NCBI RefSeq assembly: GCF_003815655.1
Contig: NZ_CP033917.1
Location: 620,001 to 684,000, forward strand
Origin: Chryseobacterium sp. G0201
Lineage (GTDB): Bacteria > Bacteroidota > Bacteroidia > Flavobacteriales > Weeksellaceae
DNA: 64,000 nt
Direction: 5' to 3'
Part shown: positions 32,997 through 40,600 of the stretch, piece by piece
Layout: each line of letters opens with the position of its first letter
Numbering within the stretch: position 1 is the stretch's first letter
The notes under the pieces: generated by a model
The model's input: the letters and a program-made list of their open reading frames with translations, nothing else
Told to the model about the DNA's origin: nothing
The model's database searches: none
Position numbers and translations under genes: made by a program

Positions 32997-34016
32997 ATGA
33001 GTACCGAAACATTAGAAAGAGCTAAATCTGCGATTCCTGTAAGAGGATTTTTGGATATAAAAGATTTGGTAATTCCTCAAGGAGAAGAATTGGTGAAAGC
33101 TATTCTTAAATTGAAAGAAGAAAAAAATGCGGTTATTTTAGCGCATTATTACCAACCTGGAGAGATTCAGGATATTGCTGATTTCCTTGGAGATTCTCTG
33201 CAATTGGCGAGACAGGCAAAAGATACCAACGCTGATATGATCGTATTCTGTGGAGTACATTTCATGGCAGAAGCGGCGAAGATCTTGAATCCAACTAAAA
33301 AAGTAGTTCTTCCCGATACAATGGCGGGATGCTCTTTGGCAGACGGCTGTTCAGGAGAAGGTTTGAGAAAAATGCGTGAGCAGCATCCCAATGCTTTGAT
33401 CGCAACTTACATCAACTGTAACGCTGAAACAAAAGCTGAAAGTGATATTATTGTAACAAGCTCAAACGCCGAAACAGTGATTGAAGCGTTGCCAAAAGAC
33501 CGACCAATTATTTTCGCACCGGATAAAAACTTAGGAAGATATTTATCTCAGAAAACGGGTCGTGACATGATCCTTTGGGACGGAAGCTGCATCGTGCATG
33601 AAGCATTTTCAATGGAAAGGATTGCTCAACAATTAGCTGATAATCCTGATGCAAAATTGATTGCTCACCCTGAAAGTGAAGAATCAGTGCTGAAATTGGC
33701 TCATTTTATTGGCTCTACTTCTGCTCTTCTCAACTATGTTGAAAAAGAAGATTGCCAGAAATTCATCATTGCAACAGAGGAAGGAATTCTTCACGAAATG
33801 AGAAAGCGTGCGCCACATAAAGAATTGATTCCTGCTTTAGTTTTTGACGAAAGCTGTAACTGCTCAGAATGTTTCTACATGAAACGTAATACAATGGAAA
33901 AATTGTACTTATGTATGAAATATGAATTACCTGAGATCCTTATCGACGAAGAACTTCGTTTGAGAGCACTGAAGCCAATTGAGGCGATGCTAGATCTTTC
34001 GAAAAGTATAAAATAA
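32997..34016 (+). CDS. nadA: quinolinate synthase
   Basis: This 339-residue [4Fe-4S] enzyme condenses iminoaspartate with dihydroxyacetone phosphate in NAD synthesis. The motif AVILAHYYQPGEIQDIADFLGDSLQLA lies near residue 45. Cluster-binding cysteines are probably those of AGCSLADGCSGEG near residue 112, together with later ones (around 200 and in CNCSECFYM near 292). The gene is alone, followed by the small-peptide cluster. Confidence 0.96.
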   Translation: MSTETLERAKSAIPVRGFLDIKDLVIPQGEELVKAILKLKEEKNAVILAHYYQPGEIQDIADFLGDSLQLARQAKDTNADMIVFCGVHFMAEAAKILNPTKKVVLPDTMAGCSLADGCSGEGLRKMREQHPNALIATYINCNAETKAESDIIVTSSNAETVIEALPKDRPIIFAPDKNLGRYLSQKTGRDMILWDGSCIVHEAFSMERIAQQLADNPDAKLIAHPESEESVLKLAHFIGSTSALLNYVEKEDCQKFIIATEEGILHEMRKRAPHKELIPALVFDESCNCSECFYMKRNTMEKLYLCMKYELPEILIDEELRLRALKPIEAMLDLSKSIK

Positions 34017-34044
34017 TTTTTTTCACTAACTATTGAATTTTTAT

Positions 34045-34052
34045 TATATTTG
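34045..34052 (+). promoter_or_regulatory. -7 box of the plus-strand peptide gene
   Basis: TATATTTG matches TAnnTTTG and lies 29 bases upstream of the ATG at 34082. A -33 TTG at the usual spacing was not found. Confidence 0.45.
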
Positions 34053-34081
34053 ATTCGAATCTCATAAAAATATTATTCAAT

Positions 34082-34243
34082 ATGAAAAATTTGAAAAAAT
34101 TAGACAGAAATAGTTTAAAAAATTTAAATGGAGGTAGTGGATTTTGCAATTTAAACTGCAAAATCAACGAAACTTGTGGAATCGGCTGTGGAGGATGGCC
34201 TATATGTGTTCCAAAAGGAGAATACATTCCAGAACCTTGTTAA
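34082..34243 (+). CDS. double-glycine-leader peptide with six cysteines (plus strand)
   Basis: This 53-residue gene is too short for most gene finders. The leader MKNLKKLDRNSLKNLNGG is typical of the bacteriocin-like peptides of Chryseobacterium, with cleavage expected after the GG. The mature 35 residues hold six cysteines (pattern C-x3-C-x5-C-x3-C-x5-C-x10-C), which could form three disulfides. A -7 box lies upstream and a clear terminator downstream. It is not a paralogue of the minus-strand peptides beyond the leader. A secreted antimicrobial or signalling peptide is the likely role, not a proven one. Confidence 0.8.
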   Translation: MKNLKKLDRNSLKNLNGGSGFCNLNCKINETCGIGCGGWPICVPKGEYIPEPC

Positions 34244-34250
34244 AAAGATT

Positions 34251-34274
34251 AAAGCACTGTTTTTACAGTGCTTT
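34251..34274 (+). terminator. terminator of the plus-strand peptide gene
   Basis: A 10-bp perfect stem (AAAGCACTGT with ACAGTGCTTT) has a four-base loop and is followed by further T. Confidence 0.75.
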
Positions 34275-34280
34275 TTTTTA

Positions 34281-34448
34281 TTAAACCATAGGTGCATAAC
34301 AAGTTCCTCCAGGCTTTCGCCAACATCCCCATCCTCCTGAACGGAAGCACACATAAGCTTCACCGCCGCATGCGTCTATCTGAACTTGTGTAAAACCTCC
34401 CTAGATTTTCGTTTGTTCTATTCTTGACAATTTTTTTAGATTTTTCAT
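34281..34448 (-). pseudogene. double-glycine-leader peptide with in-frame amber stop
   Basis: Read on the minus strand, the leader MKNLKKLSRIEQTKI is followed by TAG (34401-34403) and then GGFTQVQIDACGGEAYVC with further Gly, Trp and Cys to a normal TAA at 34281. The TAG stands exactly where the usual Asn of NGG would be. The remainder has three cysteines (four in all only if a stop-readthrough residue counted) and is rich in Gly, Trp and Arg. Only a truncated leader would be made unless the amber is suppressed. Confidence 0.75.
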
Positions 34449-34476
34449 AATGTATTTGATTTTGATGTCTAAACTA

Positions 34477-34662
34477 TTATTGAGGAAAGCAATCCATACT
34501 TACCAACACTTTTGATTTACAACATGCCGGCAAAGCATCAAAAGCTTCACATGATTTTGGAAATCCTGGTCCGTAAGGTCCTGGAGGACATACATAATTA
34601 CAAGTTGCACCACCATTAATCAATTTCAAATTTTCTCTGTTAATTCTTTTTATATTTTTCAT
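34477..34662 (-). CDS. double-glycine-leader six-cysteine peptide A
   Basis: This 61-residue peptide has leader MKNIKRINRENLKLINGG and a mature region with six cysteines. It shares with two neighbours the signature C-x(2-3)-C-P, SCEA-[FY], a CC or C-x2-C element, then V-[LM]-VS-x-[DE]-CF near the end. Its upstream region repeats that of peptide C (ATTTGATTTAGTTTAG), so promoter and gene were probably duplicated together. No modification or export gene is adjacent. The transporter is presumed to be encoded elsewhere. Confidence 0.82.
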   Translation of the reverse strand: MKNIKRINRENLKLINGGATCNYVCPPGPYGPGFPKSCEAFDALPACCKSKVLVSMDCFPQ

Positions 34663-34716
34663 AATATTTTGATTTAGTTTAGTTTAAAATATAAATTTCA
34701 GTTTTTACAATACTTT

Positions 34717-34938
34717 TTAGATCGCAGAGATTTGAACAAAGCAATCTACACTCACCATCACACACATTTTACAGGTCTCTGATAAACCAAAATAGGCTTC
34801 ACAAGAAGCACTAGAGGAATCCGGCCATCCTCCTCCAGGTCCAAAAACCAGATGGGAAGGACATCCCTCACAACGTGAAACTCCAGCTCCATTAACCTGT
34901 TCTAAACTTCGTCTGTTTAATTTTCTCAAGTTTTTCAT
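34717..34938 (-). CDS. double-glycine-leader six-cysteine peptide B
   Basis: This 73-residue peptide starts at the ATG at 34938 (MKNLRKLNRRSLEQVNGAG). The longer frame reads 13 extra residues into the end of peptide C and is not supported. The mature part has CEGCPSH, a Gly-rich loop, SCEAYFGLSETCKMC and VMVSVDCF, giving six cysteines. It is 8 bases from the end of peptide C, so the two form an operon. The cleavage site is NGAG rather than NGG. Confidence 0.82.
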   Translation of the reverse strand: MKNLRKLNRRSLEQVNGAGVSRCEGCPSHLVFGPGGGWPDSSSASCEAYFGLSETCKMCVMVSVDCFVQISAI

Positions 34939-34946
34939 GGTACTAT

Positions 34947-35159
34947 TTATTTTGATATTTGAACCGATACGAAACACTCCATGCTAACAAGAACACATTT
35001 TCTACAAGTCTCCGGAAGTCCCCAGTAAGCTTCACAAGAATGCGTCTCATTAGACCCAAAAGCACCAGTCGGACATCCGTTACAATGTGAAATTGGCGGA
35101 ACCCCTGCTCCATTAATTTGTTCCAAATTTCTTCTGTTTAATTTTTTAAGATTTTTCAT
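34947..35159 (-). CDS. double-glycine-leader six-cysteine peptide C
   Basis: This 70-residue peptide has leader MKNLKKLNRRNLEQINGAG and mature features CNGCPTGAFG, SCEAYWGLPETCRKC and VLVSMECF. It is the closest paralogue of peptide B (most leader residues and the SCEAY..GL.ETC..CV.VS..CF core are shared). It is the first gene of the minus-strand cluster and diverges from the thr leader. Weak promoter-like elements lie upstream. A role as an exported bioactive peptide is inferred from the leader. Confidence 0.82.
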   Translation of the reverse strand: MKNLKKLNRRNLEQINGAGVPPISHCNGCPTGAFGSNETHSCEAYWGLPETCRKCVLVSMECFVSVQISK

Positions 35160-35183
35160 AATTATTTGATTTAGTTTAGCTTA

Positions 35184-35215
35184 TAAATTTAATAAATATT
35201 TCTAATAAATCACAA
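35184..35215 (-). promoter_or_regulatory. weak promoter candidate for the peptide cluster
   Basis: On the minus strand TTG (35213-35215) and TAAATTTA (35184-35191) are separated by 21 bases. The -7 element deviates from TAnnTTTG at its last base. Confidence 0.3.
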
Positions 35216-35267
35216 TATATTGAAAAATAATATTTTTAATTAAAATTTTTTATTTAAAAATAATTTG

Positions 35268-35275
35268 TACATTTG
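35268..35275 (+). promoter_or_regulatory. -7 box of the threonine operon
   Basis: TACATTTG matches TAnnTTTG and ends 10 bases before the leader-peptide ATG, so the transcript would start just ahead of that codon. No good -33 TTG is seen. Confidence 0.55.
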
Positions 35276-35285
35276 TTTCACAACA

Positions 35286-35381
35286 ATGAAATGTACAAGA
35301 AACATATCTGATATTTCTACTCCGAAGTTTTCTACTTCTGAAGTATCTTCTGTTTCTACAGCTACAACTACTACCCCATAA
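35286..35381 (+). CDS. threonine operon leader peptide
   Basis: This 31-codon frame, too short for most gene finders, starts MKCTRNISDISTP and ends TATTTTP before TAA. Eight of 31 residues are Thr and seven are Ser, with four consecutive Thr codons just before the stop. It sits between a promoter box and the threonine biosynthesis operon and overlaps the first hairpin of the leader. This is the layout of a ribosome-mediated attenuator: scarce Thr-tRNA would stall the ribosome at the Thr run and switch the downstream RNA fold. Confidence 0.85.
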   Translation: MKCTRNISDISTPKFSTSEVSSVSTATTTTP

Positions 35382-35434
35382 CGGGGTAAATTTTCACATA
35401 TCATCACCGGCATCCGTGCTCTTTTTTTAAAGAG
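35373..35434 (+). promoter_or_regulatory. threonine operon attenuator region
   Basis: A first hairpin (TACCCC with GGGGTA, 35372-35388) overlaps the last leader codons and stop. A second, CACCGG with CCGTG (35405-35418, one bulged base), is followed by CTCT and a T7 run and fits a terminator. ACGG at about 35381 could instead pair with CCGT at 35414, breaking the terminator when a stalled ribosome masks CCCC. The pairing scheme is my inference. Confidence 0.6.
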
Positions 35435-35471
35435 TGAAAAATTCTATTGTCAATAATTCAAAAAATCAAAA

Positions 35472-37922
35472 ATGATGAAAGTCCTCAAATTCGGCGGAAC
35501 ATCTGTAGCCAACTCAGAAAATATTCTGAAAGTAGAAAATATCATTAAAAAAGAATCTTCACAGAAAATAGTTGTTGTAGTTTCAGCGTTACATGGCATA
35601 ACAGATCAGCTGATAAAAGCAGCCGAACAAGCATCAAATAAAGACGATAACTATATTTCTATTATTAAAATAATTGAAGAAAAACATTTAAATCTTGTAA
35701 AAGAACTTATCCCTATTTTAGAACAAAGTGCTTGGCTGAGTTTTGTAAAAAAACATTTTAATGACATCGAAGACCTATGCAACGGCATATTTGTTTTAGG
35801 TGAATTTACAGGTCGTACCAAAGACAAAATTACCTCTTACGGAGAATTTTTATCCTCAAATATTATTGCTGCAAGATTTAAATTTGAAAAATTAGATGCC
35901 GTCTGGATGAATTCGGCGGATCATATTATCACAAATAGCAACTTCACCAATGCAAAAGTTGATTTTGAAGCCACTGAAAGAAATTTAATTCAATATTTTG
36001 AAGAAAACCAGCATCAAATCATTGTAGTTCCAGGCTTTATTGCTAAAGATCATAAAGGAAATATGACAACCTTGGGAAGAGGCGGATCAGATTACACAGC
36101 ATCAATATTTGCTTCACTACTCAATGCAGAAGAACTCCAAATATGGACTGACGTAAGTGGAATGATGACTGCAGATCCCAAGCTTTCGCCCAATGCGAAA
36201 CCTATTCCTGAAATTTCTTATCAGGAAGCTATGGAACTTTCTCATTTTGGAGCAAAAGTTCTTTATCCGCCAACAATTCAGCCGGTTATGGTGAAAAATA
36301 TTGATTTAAGGATTAAAAATACTTTTGATCCCGAAGCTTCAGGTACTTTAATATCTCATAACATTAAAATTTCAGAAGGTGAAGAACAGCAAGTCGCAGT
36401 CGGAATTTCTAATATGAGTAACATCGCCCTTCTTACTTTAGAAGGCAGCGGAATGGTCGGAATTCCCGGCATTTCAGCAAAACTGTTTCAATGTCTTAGT
36501 CATGAAAAAATAAATGTAATCCTGATTACTCAAAGTTCTTCAGAACATTCAATTACGATTGCGATCAATGAAAAAGATACTTTTAATGCAGAAAATGCCA
36601 TCAATTTTTCTTTTGAGGATGATTTAAAATTAAAAAGAATCTCGCCTGTAAAAATAGAATCCGGACTTTCAATTGTCGCTCTGGTTGGAGAAAATATGAA
36701 AAGCCGAAGCGGTGTTAGCGCCAAAATGTTTGGTTGTTTAGGAAATAACGGAATCAATATCAGAGCCATTGCTCAAGGTTCTTCAGAGCGAAATATCAGC
36801 ATTGTGATCTCAGAAAAAGATATTAAAAAAGCTGTAAATGTACTTCATGAAGAGTTTTTTGAATCAGAAATAAAACAGGTACATCTTTATATTTGCGGAA
36901 CAGGAAATGTAGGTTCAAAGTTGATCCAGCAGATTTATGACCAAAATAAATATCTGCAGGAAAATCTGTTAATTAATTTAAGAATTGCAGGAATTTCCAA
37001 TAGCCGTAAAATGGCATTTTCAGATAAGGGAATTTCACAAAATGAATTGAATAAAAAACTAGAAAATGGTGAAAAAGCTTCTATTAATAAATTTGCAGAA
37101 GAAATTATTTCAAGAAACCTTCGAAACTCCGTTTTTGTAGATGTAACCGCCAACACAGAAGTTCCCGAAATGTATGAAACTGTATTAAAAAGAAGCATAA
37201 ATATTATCGCATGCAATAAAATTGCTGCATCCTCTGATTTTGAAAAATATAAATCATTAAAAAATACTGCTAAAAACCACAGTTGCAAATTTTTCTTTGA
37301 AACCAATGTGGGAGCAGGTCTTCCTATTATCGGAACCATTAATGACCTGATAAGAAGTGGTGATCAAATTACTTCTATCCAAGCTGTATTAAGCGGGACA
37401 TTAAATTTTGTTTTCAATAATTATGATGGAAGCAAAACATTTTCTGAGGTCGTAGCCGAAGCACAAAAACAAGGTTTCACAGAACCAGATCCAAGACTTG
37501 ATTTGGCAGGAACAGATGTTGCGCGTAAAATTTTAATCTTGGCAAGAGAAGCCGGATATCCGCTTCAGTTTGATGAAATAGAGAATATCCAATTTCTTCC
37601 TGAAGAGTGCATGAAAGGGAATGTTGATGATTTTTATAGCATGATGGTTCAATATGAAGATCATTTTAAAAAGATTTTAGATGAAGCTAAAAAAGATGGC
37701 AAAATTTTAAAATATGTTGCCGAATTTAAAGGCGGAAAAGCCAAAGTCGGACTAAAGCACATCGCACCGGAAAGTGACCTTTTTCACCTTTATGGCAAAG
37801 ACAATATTGTCATCCTAAAAACTTTACGCTATTCTGAACAGCCATTAGTCGTAAAAGGAGCTGGTGCAGGCGCGGAAGTAACAGCAAGCGGAGTTTTTGC
37901 AGATATCGTTCGTTCAGTTTAA
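35472..37922 (+). CDS. thrA: bifunctional aspartate kinase / homoserine dehydrogenase
   Basis: This 816-residue enzyme carries out the first and third steps from aspartate to threonine. The kinase domain opens KVLKFGGTSVANSENIL and includes TTLGRGGSDYTASIFASLL near residue 205. Two ACT regulatory domains follow (about residues 320-460, with VGIPGISAKLFQCL and SRSGVSAKMFGCL). The C-terminal dehydrogenase has an NAD(P)-binding GTGNVGSKL near 473 and FFETNVGAGLPIIGTINDLIRSGD near 615. An ATG one codon in (35475) is an equal choice of start. Confidence 0.96.
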   Translation: MMKVLKFGGTSVANSENILKVENIIKKESSQKIVVVVSALHGITDQLIKAAEQASNKDDNYISIIKIIEEKHLNLVKELIPILEQSAWLSFVKKHFNDIEDLCNGIFVLGEFTGRTKDKITSYGEFLSSNIIAARFKFEKLDAVWMNSADHIITNSNFTNAKVDFEATERNLIQYFEENQHQIIVVPGFIAKDHKGNMTTLGRGGSDYTASIFASLLNAEELQIWTDVSGMMTADPKLSPNAKPIPEISYQEAMELSHFGAKVLYPPTIQPVMVKNIDLRIKNTFDPEASGTLISHNIKISEGEEQQVAVGISNMSNIALLTLEGSGMVGIPGISAKLFQCLSHEKINVILITQSSSEHSITIAINEKDTFNAENAINFSFEDDLKLKRISPVKIESGLSIVALVGENMKSRSGVSAKMFGCLGNNGINIRAIAQGSSERNISIVISEKDIKKAVNVLHEEFFESEIKQVHLYICGTGNVGSKLIQQIYDQNKYLQENLLINLRIAGISNSRKMAFSDKGISQNELNKKLENGEKASINKFAEEIISRNLRNSVFVDVTANTEVPEMYETVLKRSINIIACNKIAASSDFEKYKSLKNTAKNHSCKFFFETNVGAGLPIIGTINDLIRSGDQITSIQAVLSGTLNFVFNNYDGSKTFSEVVAEAQKQGFTEPDPRLDLAGTDVARKILILAREAGYPLQFDEIENIQFLPEECMKGNVDDFYSMMVQYEDHFKKILDEAKKDGKILKYVAEFKGGKAKVGLKHIAPESDLFHLYGKDNIVILKTLRYSEQPLVVKGAGAGAEVTASGVFADIVRSV

Positions 37923-37932
37923 ATAATAAAAT

Positions 37933-38859
37933 ATGAAAAAGATAAAAATAAGAGTTCCCGCAACAGTCGCAAATTTGGTTTGTGGTTTCGATATTTTGGG
38001 AATGGCGATCAATCAGCCTTATGATGAAATGGAGTTTAAACTATTGGAAAATCCCGACATCATTATAAAACACACAGATAATTTCGGACTTCCTGAAAAA
38101 GCGGAAGAAAATGTTGCCGGAGTTGTTCTTTTAAAAATTCAGGAGCATTTGAAGCTTAAAAATGGCTTTGAAGTGATTATTCATAAAAATATAAAACCGG
38201 GAAGCGGGCTTGGCTCCAGTGCGGCTAGCGCCACCGGAGCTGCCTTTGGAGCGAATGCTTTATTAGGAAATATTTTATCTCAAAACGAACTGATCCATTT
38301 TGCGATGTTTGGAGAAGAATTAGCTTCAGGAGTGAGACATGCAGACAATATTGCACCATGCCTTCTAGGTGGAATAACATTAGTAAAATCAACCGATCCT
38401 ATTGATATTATTCCGTTAAACTGTCCCAATCTATTTGTTGCAGCCGTACATCCTCAAGTTGAAGTAAAAACATCTGATGCGAGACAAATTTTAAAGAAAA
38501 ATATTTTACTGAAAGACGCCGTACAACAATGGGGAAATATTGCAGGTTTGGTAGCCGGAATTGAAAAAAACGATCATGCTTTGATCGGAAGAAGCCTGAA
38601 CGATGTTATTATAGAGCCTGTAAGAAGTATTTTAATTCCGAAATTTGATGAAGTTAAAGCAAAAAGCTTACAATTGGGAGCTTTAGGTGGTGGAATTTCC
38701 GGTTCTGGCCCATCTATTTTTATGTTGACAGAAAAGGAAGAAAATGCACAGAAAATTGCTGAAATGATGAAATCGATTTATGATGAAATTGATATTGACA
38801 GCTTCGTGTATGTCTCAAAAATCAATCCTTCAGGAATTGAAATCATTAATGAAGATTAG
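37933..38859 (+). CDS. thrB: homoserine kinase
   Basis: This 308-residue GHMP-family kinase phosphorylates homoserine. It starts KIRVPATVANLVCGFDILGMA and has the ATP-binding motif PGSGLGSSAASATGAAFG near residue 92, and the late LGGGISGSGPSIFML near residue 255. It follows thrA by 10 bases and precedes thrC by 25. Confidence 0.96.
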   Translation: MKKIKIRVPATVANLVCGFDILGMAINQPYDEMEFKLLENPDIIIKHTDNFGLPEKAEENVAGVVLLKIQEHLKLKNGFEVIIHKNIKPGSGLGSSAASATGAAFGANALLGNILSQNELIHFAMFGEELASGVRHADNIAPCLLGGITLVKSTDPIDIIPLNCPNLFVAAVHPQVEVKTSDARQILKKNILLKDAVQQWGNIAGLVAGIEKNDHALIGRSLNDVIIEPVRSILIPKFDEVKAKSLQLGALGGGISGSGPSIFMLTEKEENAQKIAEMMKSIYDEIDIDSFVYVSKINPSGIEIINED

Positions 38860-38884
38860 AATTAATTCAATTAAAACCAAGACA

Positions 38885-40189
38885 ATGATCTACTATAATT
38901 TAAAAGATAAAAAAGAACAGGTTAATTTTAAAACTGCCACTATTAAAGGACAGGGAAACGAAAAAGGTTTGTTTTTTCCTGAAAAAATCCCTCAAGTTGA
39001 AAAAGATTTTTTTGAAAATTTAAATCAATTCTCGGATCAAGAAATTGCATTTAGATGCATGAAAGATTTCGTTGGTGATGAGATTCCTGAATCATTATTA
39101 AAAGAAATAGTTAGAGAAACAATCGATTTTGAGATTCCGTTGAAAAAAATCAATGATAACATTTCTGTGTTAGAACTTTTTCATGGTCCTACACTGGCGT
39201 TTAAAGATATTGGGGCTCGATTTATGAGTCAGTGCCTCTCCTATTTTTTAAAGGATGAAAATAAGAAAGTTACTGTTTTGGTAGCGACTTCCGGAGATAC
39301 AGGCGGTGCTGTTGCTCATGGTTTTTATAAAACTTCGGGAGTAAATGTGGTTATTTTATATCCAAAAAACAGAGTGAGCCAAGTTCAGGAAAAGCAATTG
39401 ACTGCATTGGGAGAAAATATTTCCGCCATTGAGGTCAACGGAACTTTTGATGACTGTCAGAATATGGTGAAACAGGCATTTTCAGATGAAAAAATTAACT
39501 CAAATTTATTTTTAACTTCAGCTAATTCTATCAATGTGGCGAGATGGCTTCCACAGCAGATTTACTACCTTTTAGCTTTAAAACAATGGCAAAAGATCAA
39601 CACTGAAAATCCTGTAATTTGTGTTCCGAGCGGGAATTTTGGGAATATTTGTGCGGGAGTTTTGGCACATTTCAGAGGGTTACCTGTGGAACATTTTATA
39701 GCAGCCTGTAATGAAAATGATGTTGTTCCCAATTATTTAAATACACAAAATTTAGAATATAAAGATACTGTTGCAACCCTGTCAAATGCTATGGATGTTG
39801 GAAATCCAAGCAATTTTACGCGAATTTTAGAACTTTTTCACCATCAATTTAATGATCTTAAAAATACAATTTCAGGGTATTCTATTAGTGATGATGAAAC
39901 TTTAAAAACCATTTCAAAAGTTTACAAAAATTACGGATATATGCTGGAACCTCACAGCGCGGTTGCTTTTGCTTCGTTAGAAAAATATTTAGAAGAAAAT
40001 CCGGGTAAAAAAGGCTTTATTCTAGGCACGGCTCATCCTGTAAAGTTTCCTGATGCGGTGGAAAAAGCTACTAACATGAAAATTGAAGTTCCGGAATCAT
40101 TGGCTGAATTAATGAGTAAAGAGAAAAAAACTGTAGAAATTAACGCAGATTTTGAAGAATTAAAACGATTTTTGCTTGATAAAAATTAA
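38885..40189 (+). CDS. thrC: threonine synthase
   Basis: This 434-residue PLP enzyme converts O-phosphohomoserine to threonine. The ATG at 38885 (MIYYNLKDKKEQVNF) is chosen because a longer frame from 38780 would overlap thrB by 80 bases with unrelated sequence. The PLP lysine is in HGPTLAFKDIGARFM near residue 108, followed by VATSGDTGGAVAHGFY near 138 and VPSGNFGNICAG near 247. It belongs to the larger, yeast/E. coli-like thrC type. Confidence 0.96.
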   Translation: MIYYNLKDKKEQVNFKTATIKGQGNEKGLFFPEKIPQVEKDFFENLNQFSDQEIAFRCMKDFVGDEIPESLLKEIVRETIDFEIPLKKINDNISVLELFHGPTLAFKDIGARFMSQCLSYFLKDENKKVTVLVATSGDTGGAVAHGFYKTSGVNVVILYPKNRVSQVQEKQLTALGENISAIEVNGTFDDCQNMVKQAFSDEKINSNLFLTSANSINVARWLPQQIYYLLALKQWQKINTENPVICVPSGNFGNICAGVLAHFRGLPVEHFIAACNENDVVPNYLNTQNLEYKDTVATLSNAMDVGNPSNFTRILELFHHQFNDLKNTISGYSISDDETLKTISKVYKNYGYMLEPHSAVAFASLEKYLEENPGKKGFILGTAHPVKFPDAVEKATNMKIEVPESLAELMSKEKKTVEINADFEELKRFLLDKN

Positions 40190-40194
40190 ACGCA

Positions 40195-40563
40195 ATGAGC
40201 AAAATCTATCTTGAAGATGTAAAAATATATGCCTATCACGGAGTTCTGCCAGAGGAAAATATCATCGGAACTTACTATATAATGAATCTGGAACTTCACA
40301 CGGATTTGTGGAAAGCTTCAGAATCGGATGATTTGAATGATACGATAAGTTATGCAGATATCAACACGATCGTTCATGATGAAATGAAGATTAAATCTAA
40401 ATTGCTGGAGCATGTTGCAGGAAGAATTATTTCAAAAATTCATGAAAAATTTTCTCAGATTTCTTATATTAAATTAAAAATCACCAAAACTGCTCCACCA
40501 ATGCAAGGCGAAATGAAAGGCGCAAGTATTGAACTGGAAAAAAGTTTTAAACCTGAAAATTAA
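40195..40563 (+). CDS. folB: dihydroneopterin aldolase
   Basis: This 122-residue folate-pathway enzyme starts IYLEDVKIYAYHGVLPEENIIGTYY, the family signature. It has the conserved Glu near residue 22, TISYADINTIVHDEM near 58 and LLEHVAGRIISKI near 73, and ends with KITKTAPPMQGEMKGASIEL, the usual KP-like C-terminus. It starts five bases after thrC, so folate and threonine genes share a transcript here. Confidence 0.94.
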   Translation: MSKIYLEDVKIYAYHGVLPEENIIGTYYIMNLELHTDLWKASESDDLNDTISYADINTIVHDEMKIKSKLLEHVAGRIISKIHEKFSQISYIKLKITKTAPPMQGEMKGASIELEKSFKPEN

Positions 40564-40600
40564 AATATCCTTATTTTCGTATTCTAAAAAACATAAGAAA

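Noticed and set aside
34477..35159. CRISPR array or tandem repeat
   Set aside because: The repeated sequence here comes from paralogous peptide genes with shared leaders and upstream regions, not from regular repeat-spacer units.
38780..38884. N-terminal extension of threonine synthase
   Set aside because: It overlaps thrB by 80 bases and its sequence is thrB read in another frame. The family start motif begins at the ATG at 38885.
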